Source: Antitrichia curtipendula | Lineage: Eukaryota > Streptophyta > Bryopsida > Hypnales > Leucodontaceae | Direction of reading: 5' to 3' | Assembly: GCA_951230915.1 (NCBI GenBank) | Contig: OX579636.1 | Coordinates: 26,037,567-26,101,566 of the forward strand | Length of the DNA: 64,000 nt | Part shown: piece by piece, positions 1 to 11,676 of the stretch | Numbering within the stretch: the first letter of the stretch is position 1 | How the letters are laid out: each line of letters begins with the position of its first letter | Made by a program: the position numbers and the translations under genes | The notes under the pieces: model-generated | Told to the model about the DNA's origin: nothing | The model's database searches: none | The model's input: only the letters and a program-made list of their open reading frames with translations

Positions 1-56
1 TAATGTCAGACTTCTGCTCAGTGCCAAGGTCATGACTACACAATCGGGTTACTGGA

Positions 57-908
57 GACAAAAAATTTACAAACAAATAATTATAGAGATAGATGGTCTG
101 TTATAACCCAAAGAATTTCTTGAGTATTATACCAATGAAATCTAACCATTTGCCATTATTAACTTATTTTGAGTTTTTTGTAGGAAAGAGAATCTCTTTA
201 TGTACATATGGGGTGGTAGGAGGTAGAACAACCCATGTGGGATATGTAATTTAGAGTTTGTAATTTCTCAACCGCTCATAGTTAAGTCTAAAGTAGGAAT
301 TGTGTTAAAACTATAATTTCAGACCTTATTTAGACATAGTAGAATAACTTTTTTCAAAATACTTTGAACTATAAATAGGTTGTAGAATCAAGTTAAATTT
401 CATCTCCAAAAATCCGTTTGAGATTTTAATTTTCCACTCAAAAGTTATAGACAAATTTCATAGAGGGGTTTGAAAGGATTTTTTTTTGACATTTTCATAC
501 ATCCTCTCTGAAATTTGTTCATAACTTTTGAGTGGAAGATCTAAATCTAAAAAGGATTTTTGGAGATGAAACTTAGCTTGATTCCACAACTTTTTTTAGT
601 TCAAATGTTTAAAAAAAATGGTACTCCACTATGCCTAAATGAGGTCTGAAATTATAATTTTAACACAATTCCTACTTTAGACTTAACTATGAGCGGTTGA
701 GAAATTACAAACTCTAAATATAACCCACATGGGTTGTTCTATCTCCTACCATCCCAAGTGTACATAAAGAGATTCTCTTTTCTACGTAAAATTCAAAATA
801 AGTTATTGATGGCAAATGGTTAGATTTCATTGGTATAATACTCAATAAATTCTTTGGGTTTTGACAGACCATCTATCTCTGTAATTATTTGTTTGTAAAT
901 TTCTTGTC
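57..908. mobile_element. Foldback element (large inverted repeat)
   Basis: Two arms of roughly 400 bp each (about 57-465 and 503-908) are inverted copies of one another around a short spacer near 485. The outer ends pair as a shared stretch reading AATTTACAAACAAATAATTA on one side and its complement on the other. Pairing continues through CCATTTGCCAT, the GAGCGGTTGAGAAATTAC block and the part that pairs across the centre. Arms are diverged by scattered substitutions, so the copy is old. A shorter related inverted repeat lies at about 32400-32800. No open frame of interest is present and no clear target duplication was found. A foldback or hairpin-type DNA element is the likeliest identity. 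Confidence 0.8.
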
Positions 909-1039
909 CTAGAATTAGCCAAAAAAAATAGATCGCACCACAATGTACTGCGATTGTGTCGGTCCTGAAGCTTACAATAATAATAAGTGGATGCATTTCG
1001 TGGATGAAGACTTCAGAGTGGCACATCAGGAAAACGAAA

Positions 1040-1375
1040 ACAATTGAAACAGTATTGTTTCAGTGCTGTTACAATCACTTTTGTCTACAATACAAAGTGT
1101 GAACTATTTCAATACTGAAACAGTATTGAAACAGTACCTACTGTTGCAGTATTGCTTATAAAGAGTTATTGCAGATACATTGCAATTGAATAGAACGTAT
1201 ACTTTTATATTAGCAAACGTGTCGCAATATTGAAATTGGGACTAAATTTTTCAATACTGAAACATTGTTGAAATTGTATTGCTAAGGGTCGTTTTTTAGT
1301 ATTGCATTGAAATTGAAACAGTATTGAATCGTTATTGTTGCAGTATTGCGACAATGTTTAATGATTCATGTTTGT
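1040..1375. repeat. Cluster A of GCAATACTG/ATTGAAACAGTATTG repeats
   Basis: Short degenerate repeats of the words ATTGAAACAGTATTG and TTGCAGTATTG occur many times in both orientations. The same words recur in a second cluster at about 7905-8205. Clusters of this kind are typical of the subterminal regions of DNA transposons, but the sequence does not prove it here. Confidence 0.6.
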
Positions 1376-1614
1376 TGCAATACTGTTGCATATCAGTTTG
1401 TTAATAAATATATGTATATATTTATTAAATTGTTTGTGTACAAATTGAATTGCAAGCAGTGCTTGTTTTTTGTATGTCTTAACTTTGAATCTGACACAGG
1501 TGGGTACTGTTGTAATTTAAGTTTCTAAATGATCATTGTGTTATTATATTACAGTTTTAGGGTTTCATTATTGTTATAATTTTTCCAAGAAAATTAATCT
1601 TCACATAGATTTAA

Positions 1615-2525
1615 CCCTCAAAGGTCCATTGTCCCCTCAGGGGACAATTTGGAATTTGGGCAAGTTCTTATAATCTCAATTTTTAGTGAAACTTTTTGAA
1701 ACTTTCGCATAAGATAAGGATACTTAAGAGCTTTGTTGGAATATAATTTTAATTTCAATCAGTGATTCAATGCAAAAGTTATACCAAAAAAAGCCCAAAT
1801 TTTAACTCGGCGGGCACAAAAGTGAATCTACATAAAACTTGTAATTAATTTTTTTTTCCCTTATAGATCATATTTTTGTCTACATGTGAAGCTTTGATTC
1901 ATTCCATTTGGATTATTAATGTGAAAGTTATGAACAATCTTATTTTTTGGACAATCGGAGCATTATTTTGAAAAAACAACTCATAGGATTCATTTCTAAA
2001 TGCAATTTTCACAATTTTTCAGTAAAAATTGTTTGGAAAAATTAAGCTTGCTTGTTGGAACAATCTCACCGTGGGAATTATTGTACTTCAATCCCATCTA
2101 AGAGCTATTAACAATCTATTTTTTTTTCAATCTTGGAACTACTTCTACTTAACAATTTTTTAAAGTACGAAGACCAAGTTTTTGTTTATTGAAATTTATT
2201 TCCTAGACTTCCAACTCTATTCTCTAATACAACAAATTTTTAATTCAAATTTTGTAGTGCAAATTTTTTCCACAAGTGACGATCAAAGTCATCTGAAATT
2301 GCAGGCTAGAGTTAAAAAAACTTGTTTATTCAACTTTGAATGCACATGTTTCTCAATTTGTATGGTCAAACTTCATAAAATTTTCATCATATGATCTCAA
2401 ATAAGGAAAGTACAAGATATTGTAGTTAAGCTCTAAAATTTTATTTTATTTTATTTTTACAAACGTTGAAGAAATGACAGTATTATCAGTTTTGGGTCAA
2501 AAAAATGGCCTTGGGCCTTCAGAGG
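1615..2525. mobile_element. TTAA-flanked non-autonomous element, piggyBac-like
   Basis: The element is bounded by TTAA at 1611-1614 and at 2526-2529. It starts CCCTCAAAGGTCC and ends with the imperfect complement GGGCCTTCAGAGG. A TTAA target duplication with ends beginning CCY is the hallmark of piggyBac-type transposons. The 911-bp interior is AT-rich and non-coding, so this would be a non-autonomous copy. The inverted ends are only about 13 bp and imperfect, so chance is not excluded. A second TTAA-flanked element at 34261-34709 begins almost the same way. Confidence 0.5.
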
Positions 2526-2529
2526 TTAA

Positions 2530-4800
2530 TTTACATTTTCCTGTGTACCTTAAGCATCTTTATGACACCATAATTTAAAGTTGCACCCCAAAAACTAATT
2601 TCAATTATGTACTAGCTTCAAAATCAACACCTTTTATTTATTATGGTTGAAAGAAGGTCTAATTTTTTCACACGGCTTCAATTACCTATTTGTCATATTT
2701 CACTCATTATATCAATGACATTCATAATTCATCTAATACGTAATATATAAATTGTACTACTTCAGTATCTTTGTATGATTTTCTAAAAAGTTATGTCTAA
2801 ATTTTCACCAAAAATGATGTCAAGGAGATCACTGTCTATTTCTAGAAAACTACATGAGTTAAAAGGTAGGGTTCATTCAATTCAAAAAGAAATATCTTCA
2901 TATAATATATAGAGCTACTATAGGGTTAATGAAATGCTACTCTATCTATTATATACAAATTATGCTATGTAAAAACATCACGTAATAGAATTTTTTATTA
3001 ATAATTCAACCTTAACAACTACGGGTTGTGCAAATTTTTAATAGTACAATGAGGATAAATGTAGATAGATACTTTCATATGGACATTAACATTAATGAAC
3101 ACAATCAATAGACTCTACAATCAATGGTAGTTGATGTAGATTGTGCCACAATATTAATAGTGTTTCTATCAAAAGAAGCAATTATAATTGTTAAACATTG
3201 ACCACAACTGACACAAATTATCACATTATACATGTAGCGAGGTATACCTTAGCGTGTTCATAAATTTGAAAATTATACAACATGAAGATACAATTCATAG
3301 TCTATTTACATTCAATATTCAAAGCCATATCTATTCAATAACTACAATTACATGGAATGTTCATATAATAGCTTCAATAGGGATTCTAAAGTGTTTAATG
3401 GTTAATTTGTTATTAACCCATACAGAGAAGAAATTGTATTGGAAGAGTAAAAATCTGAAACTGTCATTTTTTCATGCAATGTCTCAAAGAAAAAATTAAT
3501 TAAAAAAAAAAACTCAATTGGATAACAATGAACCATTAAATTAAGGCAATGCGTAGAAATTTCTTAGGCCATTTCATCATATGGGTTATGAGATCATAAA
3601 TTCTAAAGTGTAGTTTTCTTTAAAATATGGAAAGCAAGGTAAGCAAACTTTGAATCATTTTTGACTAAAATTTAATTCTCTACACAAAATGTTGACTTTG
3701 ATCATTTATAGGAATATGTTATTAGGTTTACTCCCCAAAAAATTCAAATGCAAATATGGAGTTTGATGTACTTCAAATCATTTTGTAATGAGAGGAGGAA
3801 TTGTGCATGTGCCATATACAAGTCATTTTTTCTATGATTTCTTGTGCAATGAGGGCATTTTTATTTGAAATCCGAATGGTAAAAAAAATAGAAAAAATCA
3901 TATGGAAGATGTACAAATTTTTTAAGAAACTTTGACATTATTAATTGCAAGATAAGAATATGGACGACGTTCAAAGACAATGTTTTTTCTTCAAGTTGCA
4001 CGCATCTAGCTAATAAATTTTGACTCCTCTTAGAATGTGACTTGGGAACCAAATTTTATTAAACAATTGTATGCCACATTCTATGGATACATAAATGCCA
4101 AATCTTAAAAGCTTATGAGCAATAACTACTATTACATGGAATTTCTACATTATCTACGTGTGAAGATTTGTTTTATATCATTTTTAAAAATATTGCAAAA
4201 GTTAGAAGTTTTTTTTAGATTTTAAAGTAAACTTGGACAGCACAAGCAGTAATTTAAAAAAATTTGATTTATTTTTTGAAATTTTATAGATTAAAACATA
4301 TTCAAACTCAATTTGAATTAATCAATTCCAAATAATGAATTAAAATTTATGAGGAGTATAATTTGTGAACAACAAAGTTAGGAAAAACGTGTAAAGACAT
4401 TTTTTTGCTTTCAGATTTGAGAATTTTCAAATAAAAATAAATAGATTACAATAATTATTTACAAGAGCATTCCTCTAATTTCTTATGAAAGTTATTAGCA
4501 AATGAGAGTTTTTTCATTTTGAACTGCCTCCCATTTACCACAAAGAGTAGACTGAGAGCGCAAATTCTCCCACAATTTTCATTGAATTTGGACATTGGAT
4601 GCAAAAGTTAAATCAAATTGAATTAAACTTTAAATTCTAAATGACCTTATTTGGGCCCCGTGGGCGTTTAGGGGTGAAGGAACAAAGGGATACCACACGA
4701 CACTTGTAGCATGCGAAGGGGATGTGCGCATGCAAGAGGGGATTTAGTTAAGCTCACTTAAGTGAGGGTTTTGCAATTCACTCTTTGTTAGCTTCAGTTA
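2530..4800. other. AT-rich spacer without recognisable genes
   Basis: Long A/T-rich sequence with only short chance reading frames. No tRNA, no inverted ends and no protein similarity could be recognised. It lies inside the interval bounded by repeat clusters A and B. Confidence 0.6.
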
Positions 4801-4832
4801 GTTAGCCTGTTGCGTACCTTGCTCGAGAAACC

Positions 4833-4962
4833 ATGACCAGCGAAGGAGAAAGTGCGAGGCGAGGTGGGCAACCACCGCAACCCTACCGAGCGCCGCGCCC
4901 AATTCCAAGTCGCGGTCGTTCTCCGTTGCAGGCATCACCAGTGCGGCAAGAGACACGGAATG
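4833..4962 (+). other. Possible first exon, basic/proline-rich fragment
   Basis: An ATG in a purine-rich context opens a frame coding for a Pro/Arg/Ser-rich peptide starting MTSEGESARRGG. It runs to a possible splice donor, G|GTAAAT. GC content rises sharply over the preceding spacer. The protein is not recognised. It lies just upstream of the TOR fragment and could be the start of a hybrid transcript or a fragment of another gene. There is no evidence that it is spliced to what follows. Confidence 0.3.
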
Positions 4963-5184
4963 GTAAATTCGGTGCTTTCCTCAATTAATTTTATACTTGA
5001 ATTTCCATTGGAGTCTCATTAGGTTTTATTAGAGCGAACAGAGAGAGAAGGAGAGAAGAAGGGGATTCAGGGGTTGCTTCCCACCTTGAAGTTCATTATG
5101 AAGCTCGGTCACGTTCGTGACTATGCCGGGATCGGGCCGCTGTCGACACCTATTCTTTGCTTCAGAAGGCTGCTTTAAGCTGCA

Positions 5185-6283
5185 CTAAAGAAATTTGTCT
5201 GGGATGGCTTAATGACAGGTGAGCACACTCAACTGGCACTACCTTCGGGGTTTAGATGGGCTTCTAAATCGAAATGTACTCTCTCGTATTCACATTTTGG
5301 AATGGTAATACATTGAATCTAGTTTCAATGAGGTGTGTAAACTTCATGGCTTTTAAGATTGTTAACTTTTGTTTTTATTCTCTGTCGTTTTTGAATTTTT
5401 GATCTCTGCAGGAGTATTGATGAGTTGCGAAAGGACGCTCTGGACACCATTTGCCAGTTAGCTGGGGCTATGGGAGCTGATTTTGCTACTTTTGTGCCCT
5501 CTGTTCGGAAGCCCATGCTGCGGCATCATGTACACGTGGGTTACTTTTATTGATTCATTAATTTTTTGCATCAAGCTATGCGATCATATTTTTTAGTAAT
5601 ATTTTAGGTATCACCAATATTATTATATTCATGTATTTGCTTACAAGTGTCTGACGGTTTTTACTGGATTTTGATCAGCATGTTCAGTTTGATGCTTTGG
5701 AAATTCGCTTGAAGAGGAGGGAATCAGCCCTCTCTGAAGGTGCATTTCGTTCCTCCAGCAGCTGCACCGCCTGTAACTGCTAACGGAAACTTTTCCTCGT
5801 CATTGTCATTTCTCAACCTTGATTGGGACGGAGAAGTCTACGATTCAGACAGTCGTGATCCCACACGCCCGTTGATGGTATAGTGATATCGCCTTGATCA
5901 TTCTGCTGATGCTTTCATATTATTGTGCTTTGTGGTCAATGCAGTTAAGAGAGCTTCATATATCATCTGTTTGGATTCTTTCTTCACAGTGAACTTGAAT
6001 GAAAAGAGGTTCATTTGCACCATTCGTTTGGTATATCGGGAACATTATTAATTATGTGTAGTTACTCTGTAACCAAAATTTCTCCTTGTTCTCTGGAACG
6101 ATCATTTCAATGTGAGTTATTGTTTTTCAGGTCAACGAAGCCGCTTTGAGGGCGGCATGGGAGTCTTCACAAAGAAGTACAAAAGAGGATTTGGCAGAGT
6201 GGATGCGTCATTTCAGTGTGGAGCTTCTCAAGGAATCTCTGTCTCGCCCACTACGTACATGTGCAGGCCTTGCGCAATTACAA
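5185..6283 (+). pseudogene. TOR: TOR kinase HEAT-repeat gene fragment (four partial exons)
   Basis: Pieces of the mid-protein HEAT region of the TOR (target of rapamycin) kinase can be read with introns still in place. The tail of one exon (about 5185-5218) reads ALKKFVWDGL and is followed by a donor. The second exon (5412-5535) reads SIDELRKDALDTICQLAGAM. The third (5679-5877) starts HVQFDALEIRLKRRESALSE, then shifts frame and ends in a stretch containing DWDGEVYDSDSRDPTRPLM. The fourth (6131-6283) starts [20 protein letters not shown] and ends [11 protein letters not shown] before GTGAGT. Exon order and splice borders match a genomic, not cDNA, copy. The kinase, FAT and FRB parts are absent, and there is a frame shift in exon 3 and another at the first junction. 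This is a truncated duplicate and not a working TOR gene. It sits among fragments of other genes. Confidence 0.8.
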
Positions 6284-6514
6284 GTGAGTGCTCACTAAGT
6301 GGATTTAAAACTTTTGTATGCTTCTAGGACGTGACATTTATGTAGTCACAAGTTTGTCGTCAGATTGTTTAGTAAGTATTGCATTATCCAAAATGTACCA
6401 GGCTAGTCATTTCTAGATTGATTACTAGACTCATACAACCTGATCGATCTTAATTGTGTTCATCATCTTGATTAAACCACATGATGAAGGGGAGAAAGCC
6501 TCCCAAGCGCTCAG

Positions 6515-6617
6515 GTGAGCTCTCAAAGACTACGACCTGAAATTCAGTATCATTTTCAGCGATCCGGATATGGCTCCGTTCAGGGCAATGCCAGAATTTA
6601 AGCAGCTGCAATACGAG
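6515..6617 (+). pseudogene. Isolated exon-like fragment (…SDPDMAPFRAMPEFKQLQYE)
   Basis: One open stretch reads KDYDLKFSIIFSDPDMAPF and continues to a donor-like GAG|GTGATG. It stands alone, with no recognisable exon of the same protein before or after. The composition and the DPDxAPFRAxPEFKxL pattern look like real coding sequence, perhaps a tetratricopeptide-type organellar protein, but I cannot name the family. It follows the TOR fragment by about 230 bp and is most simply read as another captured or duplicated gene piece. Confidence 0.4.
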
Positions 6618-7521
6618 GTGATGATTCACTCCCCCTGAATATGAGACCAGGACTCCGACATTTTTGTTATTTAAGTTTTCATTTTGAGCCTTGCAATATA
6701 GTTCCATAAATTCCAACCCTTGCGTAGAGTTTTCAAATAGTAGTACATTTGTGATCATGCAAATCTAGCGCTTTCAGTGTTGTGCAATAAAAGGGTGTTT
6801 GAGTTCAGCACTTGAAGTAATCGAAGGCATTTTGAGGATCTTGATTTGAAATCCCTATTAATATTGTAGTAAAGACGATGCTTTGACTCTATCAAGACAG
6901 ACTTTCTTTGGTGTGTGGGTGTTGGGCGCAGACTGCAATGGTCAGCTATGTCAATGTCCATGCAGTGCTTGAACTAAGGTGCAGAAAAGTGAAGGATGCG
7001 ATTGTTTCATCTGATGCTCCCAACATTTTCTGATTTCCACATTTTGAAGCAATCCGTTAAGCTGACAGCAGCTAAACTGACGCCTCTTTGAAGCAACCCA
7101 AGGTGTCAGAGACTTCCTAATGATTACTTGTGAGTAATTTTTGGTGTGAATCCGTGCAAGCATAATTGAAATATTAAGCTTCTGCACATTATTCCTATCA
7201 TTTGACTGCCTTATGTTGGGGTCTCGTGAAAGAGGATTTCAATGCATGTAAACATGCATGTTTTGGCCACTGTTTGAATAAACTATGAATCCTTTTTTTG
7301 TGCTGATTATGGGCATACCTGAAATTTGACTTGAGGCTCTCCTGTTCAGTGCAAGAATCAGTCCTTTTGGTGTGATTAAGCTTACTGAGGTGTAGTTAGG
7401 TGCTTGCAATTAGGTGTTCTTGTCTTTGAGTTTTCAAGCTCTTTTTGAAACAACATTTCAAAAAATTAATAGTCGGTCTGAGATTAGGCAGGCTCTAATT
7501 CTTCCTAGTGACCTTGTGCAG

Positions 7522-7593
7522 GTATATGGTAGGCAGAGACCTTGCAGGGGTTATACCTTCGGACATTGGTGACCTTGACGGTCTTCAAAGTCT
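7522..7593 (+). pseudogene. Single LRR exon fragment (receptor-like kinase type)
   Basis: A 72-nt exon lies between GTGCAG and GTAAGT splice sites. It encodes GRDLAGVIPSDIGDLDGLQS, a plant leucine-rich repeat of the LxGxIPxxIGxLxxLxxL type. Exons of exactly 72 nt, each coding one repeat, are characteristic of plant LRR receptor-like kinases. No neighbouring LRR exon, transmembrane segment or kinase domain can be seen within this window, so it is an orphan fragment. It is the third unrelated gene piece within 2.5 kb. Confidence 0.65.
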
Positions 7594-7904
7594 GTAAGTG
7601 GAATATGTATAGTAGAGGAGCATTAGAAATTTTAGATTGTAACTGATTTGTACATCTAGTAGTACTTTGCACTACTTTGGTACATTTTGAGTACTAAAAT
7701 GTAGGCCATATGTAGATGTGCACCTATTTCAAGAGAATTCTATTTTAAATAAAGCAAAATGCAATTCTGTGGTGCATTTACAAATACTTGCAATCTACTA
7801 CTATGAGACATTTGGGAATGGACAAATCTAGCCCCTTTGTACATTTGAAAGTACCTATAATCTACAAGAGTGAGACATTTATGATTTTAGATGCTTACAC
7901 TTTT

Positions 7905-8205
7905 ATACATATTGCAGTATTGAAACAATACAGTTGCAATACTGAAAAACATTAACAGCAATACAAGTTCAATTTTAAACTTGTAAATTGCAACATATCA
8001 ATGTATATACTGAATAAAAATTAAGGCATTATATTGAAACAATACCTTTTTTAATAAAATAGTTATACACCCTTTATATTTTTTCAATATTGCAATATCT
8101 ATCTGCAAGTTGTATTGTTTCAAATTGAAACAGTATTAGACTGTTAAGCGTCTGTCTCAATATTGAAACAGTATTGAAACAACATTGTTGCAATTCCAGT
8201 TTTTT
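7905..8205. repeat. Cluster B of GCAATACTG/ATTGAAACAGTATTG repeats
   Basis: This cluster has the same short words as cluster A at 1040-1375, in both orientations. Its outer edge (…TTTTTTTCCCGATG, ending 8213) resembles the complement of the sequence starting at 1024 (CATCAGGAAAACG). The two clusters enclose the spacer and the gene fragments at 4833-7593. Confidence 0.55.
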
Positions 8206-8507
8206 TCCCGATGCAAAGTCTTGAATGTTATGCTCTGGACGGAAGTCCATCCTAATTACTCTATATTATCCAAAACCCACTCACAGCGGATGGGATAACA
8301 TGACGGAGGGACGAGACGATTGGCAAATCTGGCGCCGTCGACAGTTCCCGGAGAGATCCCGAGCAGAGTCGCATCATCGCCACCCCGACCAGGATTGGCG
8401 CCGCAACCTCCATCAGATTGCGTGCAGCCTTGACGCAGCAGCAGATTGGAGGACTCTCATTGCAAGAGATTAATGGTGCAATCACCTCAAGCTAAGTAAG
8501 CGAGGAA

Positions 8508-11500
8508 ATGGTCGTGGCCATGGCCATGGCACTGGGTGGGACCTGCTGCTACACACCCACTCCCACAGGAATTTCAGCTACAGGAGCAGCAGCATCATCA
8601 AAATCGCCACCCACCAGCACCACCATGCGTTTCACGGCGGGCGCGCTCCCATTGCCGTCGCCATGTGGTTCACCACACATCAACATTTCGTCGTCGTTAA
8701 GGTGCAGAGTTTCACCCGTCGTCACAGTAGTTTCCAGTATACTCTGGGGAAGCAGCAGCAGCAGTAATAGTAGTAGTAGTGTTAGTGAGAGGAATAGTGG
8801 TGGTGTGATTACGCGCGGGAGGTGGAATTATTGTGGAGCGCGTTTTTGGGGCCGTGAAGGTAGGGTCAGTAGTGGGATTTCTTGCTTCTTTGGGGAGGCA
8901 AGAACGTCGAGGAGGAGTGGTAGTTCCTTGGGGAGGTCCGCGAGATTGCTGCGTTTAAGTGGTGACGAGATGGATTGCGCAATGCCGCACTTGCTGGACA
9001 CGGCGCCGTTTCGAGGGGTGTGTCAGGCGCCGTCGCTTCGGGTGCGCTACGTGCGTGACGTTAGTGTGCCCATGGCGTTTTTTGGGTTTGGCAAGAACAA
9101 ACTCCCCGAAGTTGTGCAGGTGCGTTTCTGTGCATTTCTCTTTCAAAACGCAAAGCGCAAGTAGCAAAATGTACAAAGTATGGATGATTACAGGGTTGTA
9201 AGTCCTGCATTTCTGTTTTAAGCGTGGGGTGGGGTTGGCGTGGATTTTAGTAGCTATGCATTGGAATGTGACGTTTCATGAGGTTCTTGTGTAGGTGGGG
9301 TTGTGGAAAGAATCGGATACAGGATTGATCTTGTGAATGTCTACATTGTTTGCGGTTGTACGGAGTAGGGCTTGGGGAACGAATTGTCCAATTTCATTCT
9401 CTTGCTTTGCCGGGTGGTTGAATTGCTCTGTTTCGCAAACTGGCAAGGCTAAGGATTCGACATAGGATTTTTTTCGTGAATGTTTATCTTCATTTTCTGT
9501 GATTTCGAAAAGAGTGTGGGACACCGTTCTTGCTCTCGCATTTACACAATCGTCGGAGTGCTCTGTTTCGTAAACTGCCTATGGGTTAGAATGCGCACCC
9601 AGTGTCTGTCTTATGAGGAGAATGCACCAGTGGTGTACAGTTCAAGGGGTGGTGCTCCGATCTCTAAGCAGCAGAAATCCCCCGATCCCTAGAATCTCGT
9701 CCCAGAAATACCACCCTTGTCTAGAGTTTGAGAACTGTCTTTGAATTACCTCCTCTTGCGGATCAGAGAATTCGCAATCTTGTCACCTCTTAAAGAGTAG
9801 GTGCCTTTCATCATAAGAATCGAGTGCCGAAATCTAGTGTCAGAGAGCGGCCTTCTAGTGTAAGATTGAACCGTTTCCATCTATTTTGAGCCCCATGCAA
9901 TTCTGAGCCCCTTGGAAATCCAAGTCGGAAGTCTAAGATTCCAGCATCGTGCTCCAGAAATGCTGCGATTTCAATTCGCGTTTGAGAATTGCCTTTCCTT
10001 GTGGAACAGAAAGCTTGACGCCTCTATTATGTCTGTTTGTGGTTGCAGGCAGGAGACCCAGTGCTGCATGAGCCAGCAGAAGAAGTGAAAAAGGAAGACA
10101 TTGGGAGCGCACGCATTGAGAAGACCATCAATGACATGGTGGATGTCATGCGTGCCGGCCCTGGCGTGGGTCTGGCTGCTCCCCAGATTGGTGTTCCTTT
10201 ACAGGTTTGCAACTCGCCAAGTGGAAAAAATAAAATTGAAAAACAATTTAAGAAAAAATCGTGGTGGCTCTTGTGCCTTTTTGCTTTATTGTTTGTACTG
10301 GACTTGAATGTCTTGTCGCCCCTTATTGGCACAGATGCTGATGCCTGTTGCAGAATGTGTGGATGTAGATAATTGTATTGGAGGACACGAAGGAGCTCAT
10401 GAGTTACACCTCCTCTGAGGAGTGTGAAGCCCAGCAGAGAGTACCATTCGATCTTATGGTAAATACCATGCTTGTTTTTTTGGTTAATTTGGGGGATGTT
10501 AGAGTTCGCAATATTTACTGCAAGATTCAACCGTTTCTTTCCATTTTCGACCCTTATGATTCTAAGCACGATTATCTTGTCCCCAAAATTCTCAAAATTG
10601 TCGTGTAGAGATTTCAAATTGTGGCGCTTGAGAGATGCCTCTTCGTGCGGGACTTAAATCTTCGTGCGGGACTTAAAGAAGCTCGCACCCTATCGTTGTT
10701 CTCGTTAGTGGATTGTGCCACGTCAGAGGTTCCTTCCAGCGGTTAATTGTAGTAGTCCTACCATACTATTGGAAATTTCTTGGACCAAGGGGGAGAAGTA
10801 GATAAGCACAAATCGGTGACGTAGATAACTACATGCATTGCACTTTTTTAAATAGCACCAATTGTGGGTCCCTAAACCTGGATTTCTATACTGACCTAGC
10901 TCACTTATCCACTCACAATGTTCTATGATATTCTATTATTTTAGGTCTCTTGTAGACATGCCCGGAGTATTCTCAAGTTTCAGTGGAGTGGGCTGGGAAT
11001 AGCAAGGGTCCTCATAGATTGTTTTACAGAAGATTAGTGTTTAAACTTTCACTGACTCGAAGTTGATGGGCAGGTGATCATCAACCCAAGACTGGAAAAG
11101 AAGGAAAGTGGTGGCACCGCGTTTTTCTTCGAAGGCTGCCTCAGGTTGAACTTCATGACTGGAAAATCTGATTTTGAGCCCCAGGATCTTGTCTCAGTAC
11201 TAGAGATTCCCGTGTGGACCACGATAACTCTAAAGATTGTGGTCCTGATAACTTCAAAATCTTCATACTCCGAAGATGTCCTCAGTCTTTGAAATTATTT
11301 CAGCTCGCATTATAACTGAACAGCATTGAATCCTATCCATTAGTAATTGCAACAAAATAAATTGCGTTGTTGAACTTCGCCACCGTGTATTTATTTTTTT
11401 CCCTTTGGGTGTAGTGTTGACGGTCATCGAGCCCTGGTACAACGGCACTTGGAGGTGGAAGTGACAGGCCTGGGAAGAGATGGGCAGCCGGTGCGCTTCA

Positions 11501-11676
11501 CAGCTACCGGATGGAAGGCTCGAATATTACAACATGAGTATGACCACTTGCAGGGTCTTTTGTACGTGGACCACATGGTGAAGCGGACCTTCCGAACCAC
11601 TGACAATCTCAGGCTTCCGTTGCCTTCAGGGTGTCCCCGCCCTGGTGTTTGCTTAAGCCCTTCTACATTTACATAA
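8508..11676 (+). CDS. PDF1A: Peptide deformylase 1A, organellar (5 exons)
   Basis: The enzyme removes the N-formyl group from the starting methionine of proteins made in mitochondria and chloroplasts, using a bound metal ion. Exons are 8508-9119, 10049-10204, 10369-10458, 11074-11144 and 11415-11676. They sum to 1191 nt in frame, giving 396 residues. All three deformylase motifs are present: [10 protein letters not shown] at the end of exon 2, EGCLS split across exons 4 and 5, and QHEYDHLQG in exon 5, with the metal-binding Cys and two His. The catalytic part begins near residue 193 ([20 protein letters not shown]). The Ser/Gly-rich leader of about 190 residues is far longer than in Arabidopsis PDF1A and probably contains the transit peptide. 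A later in-frame Met could be the true start. The stretch 8225-8473 upstream could be 5' UTR and holds an 82-codon open frame. Confidence 0.93.
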
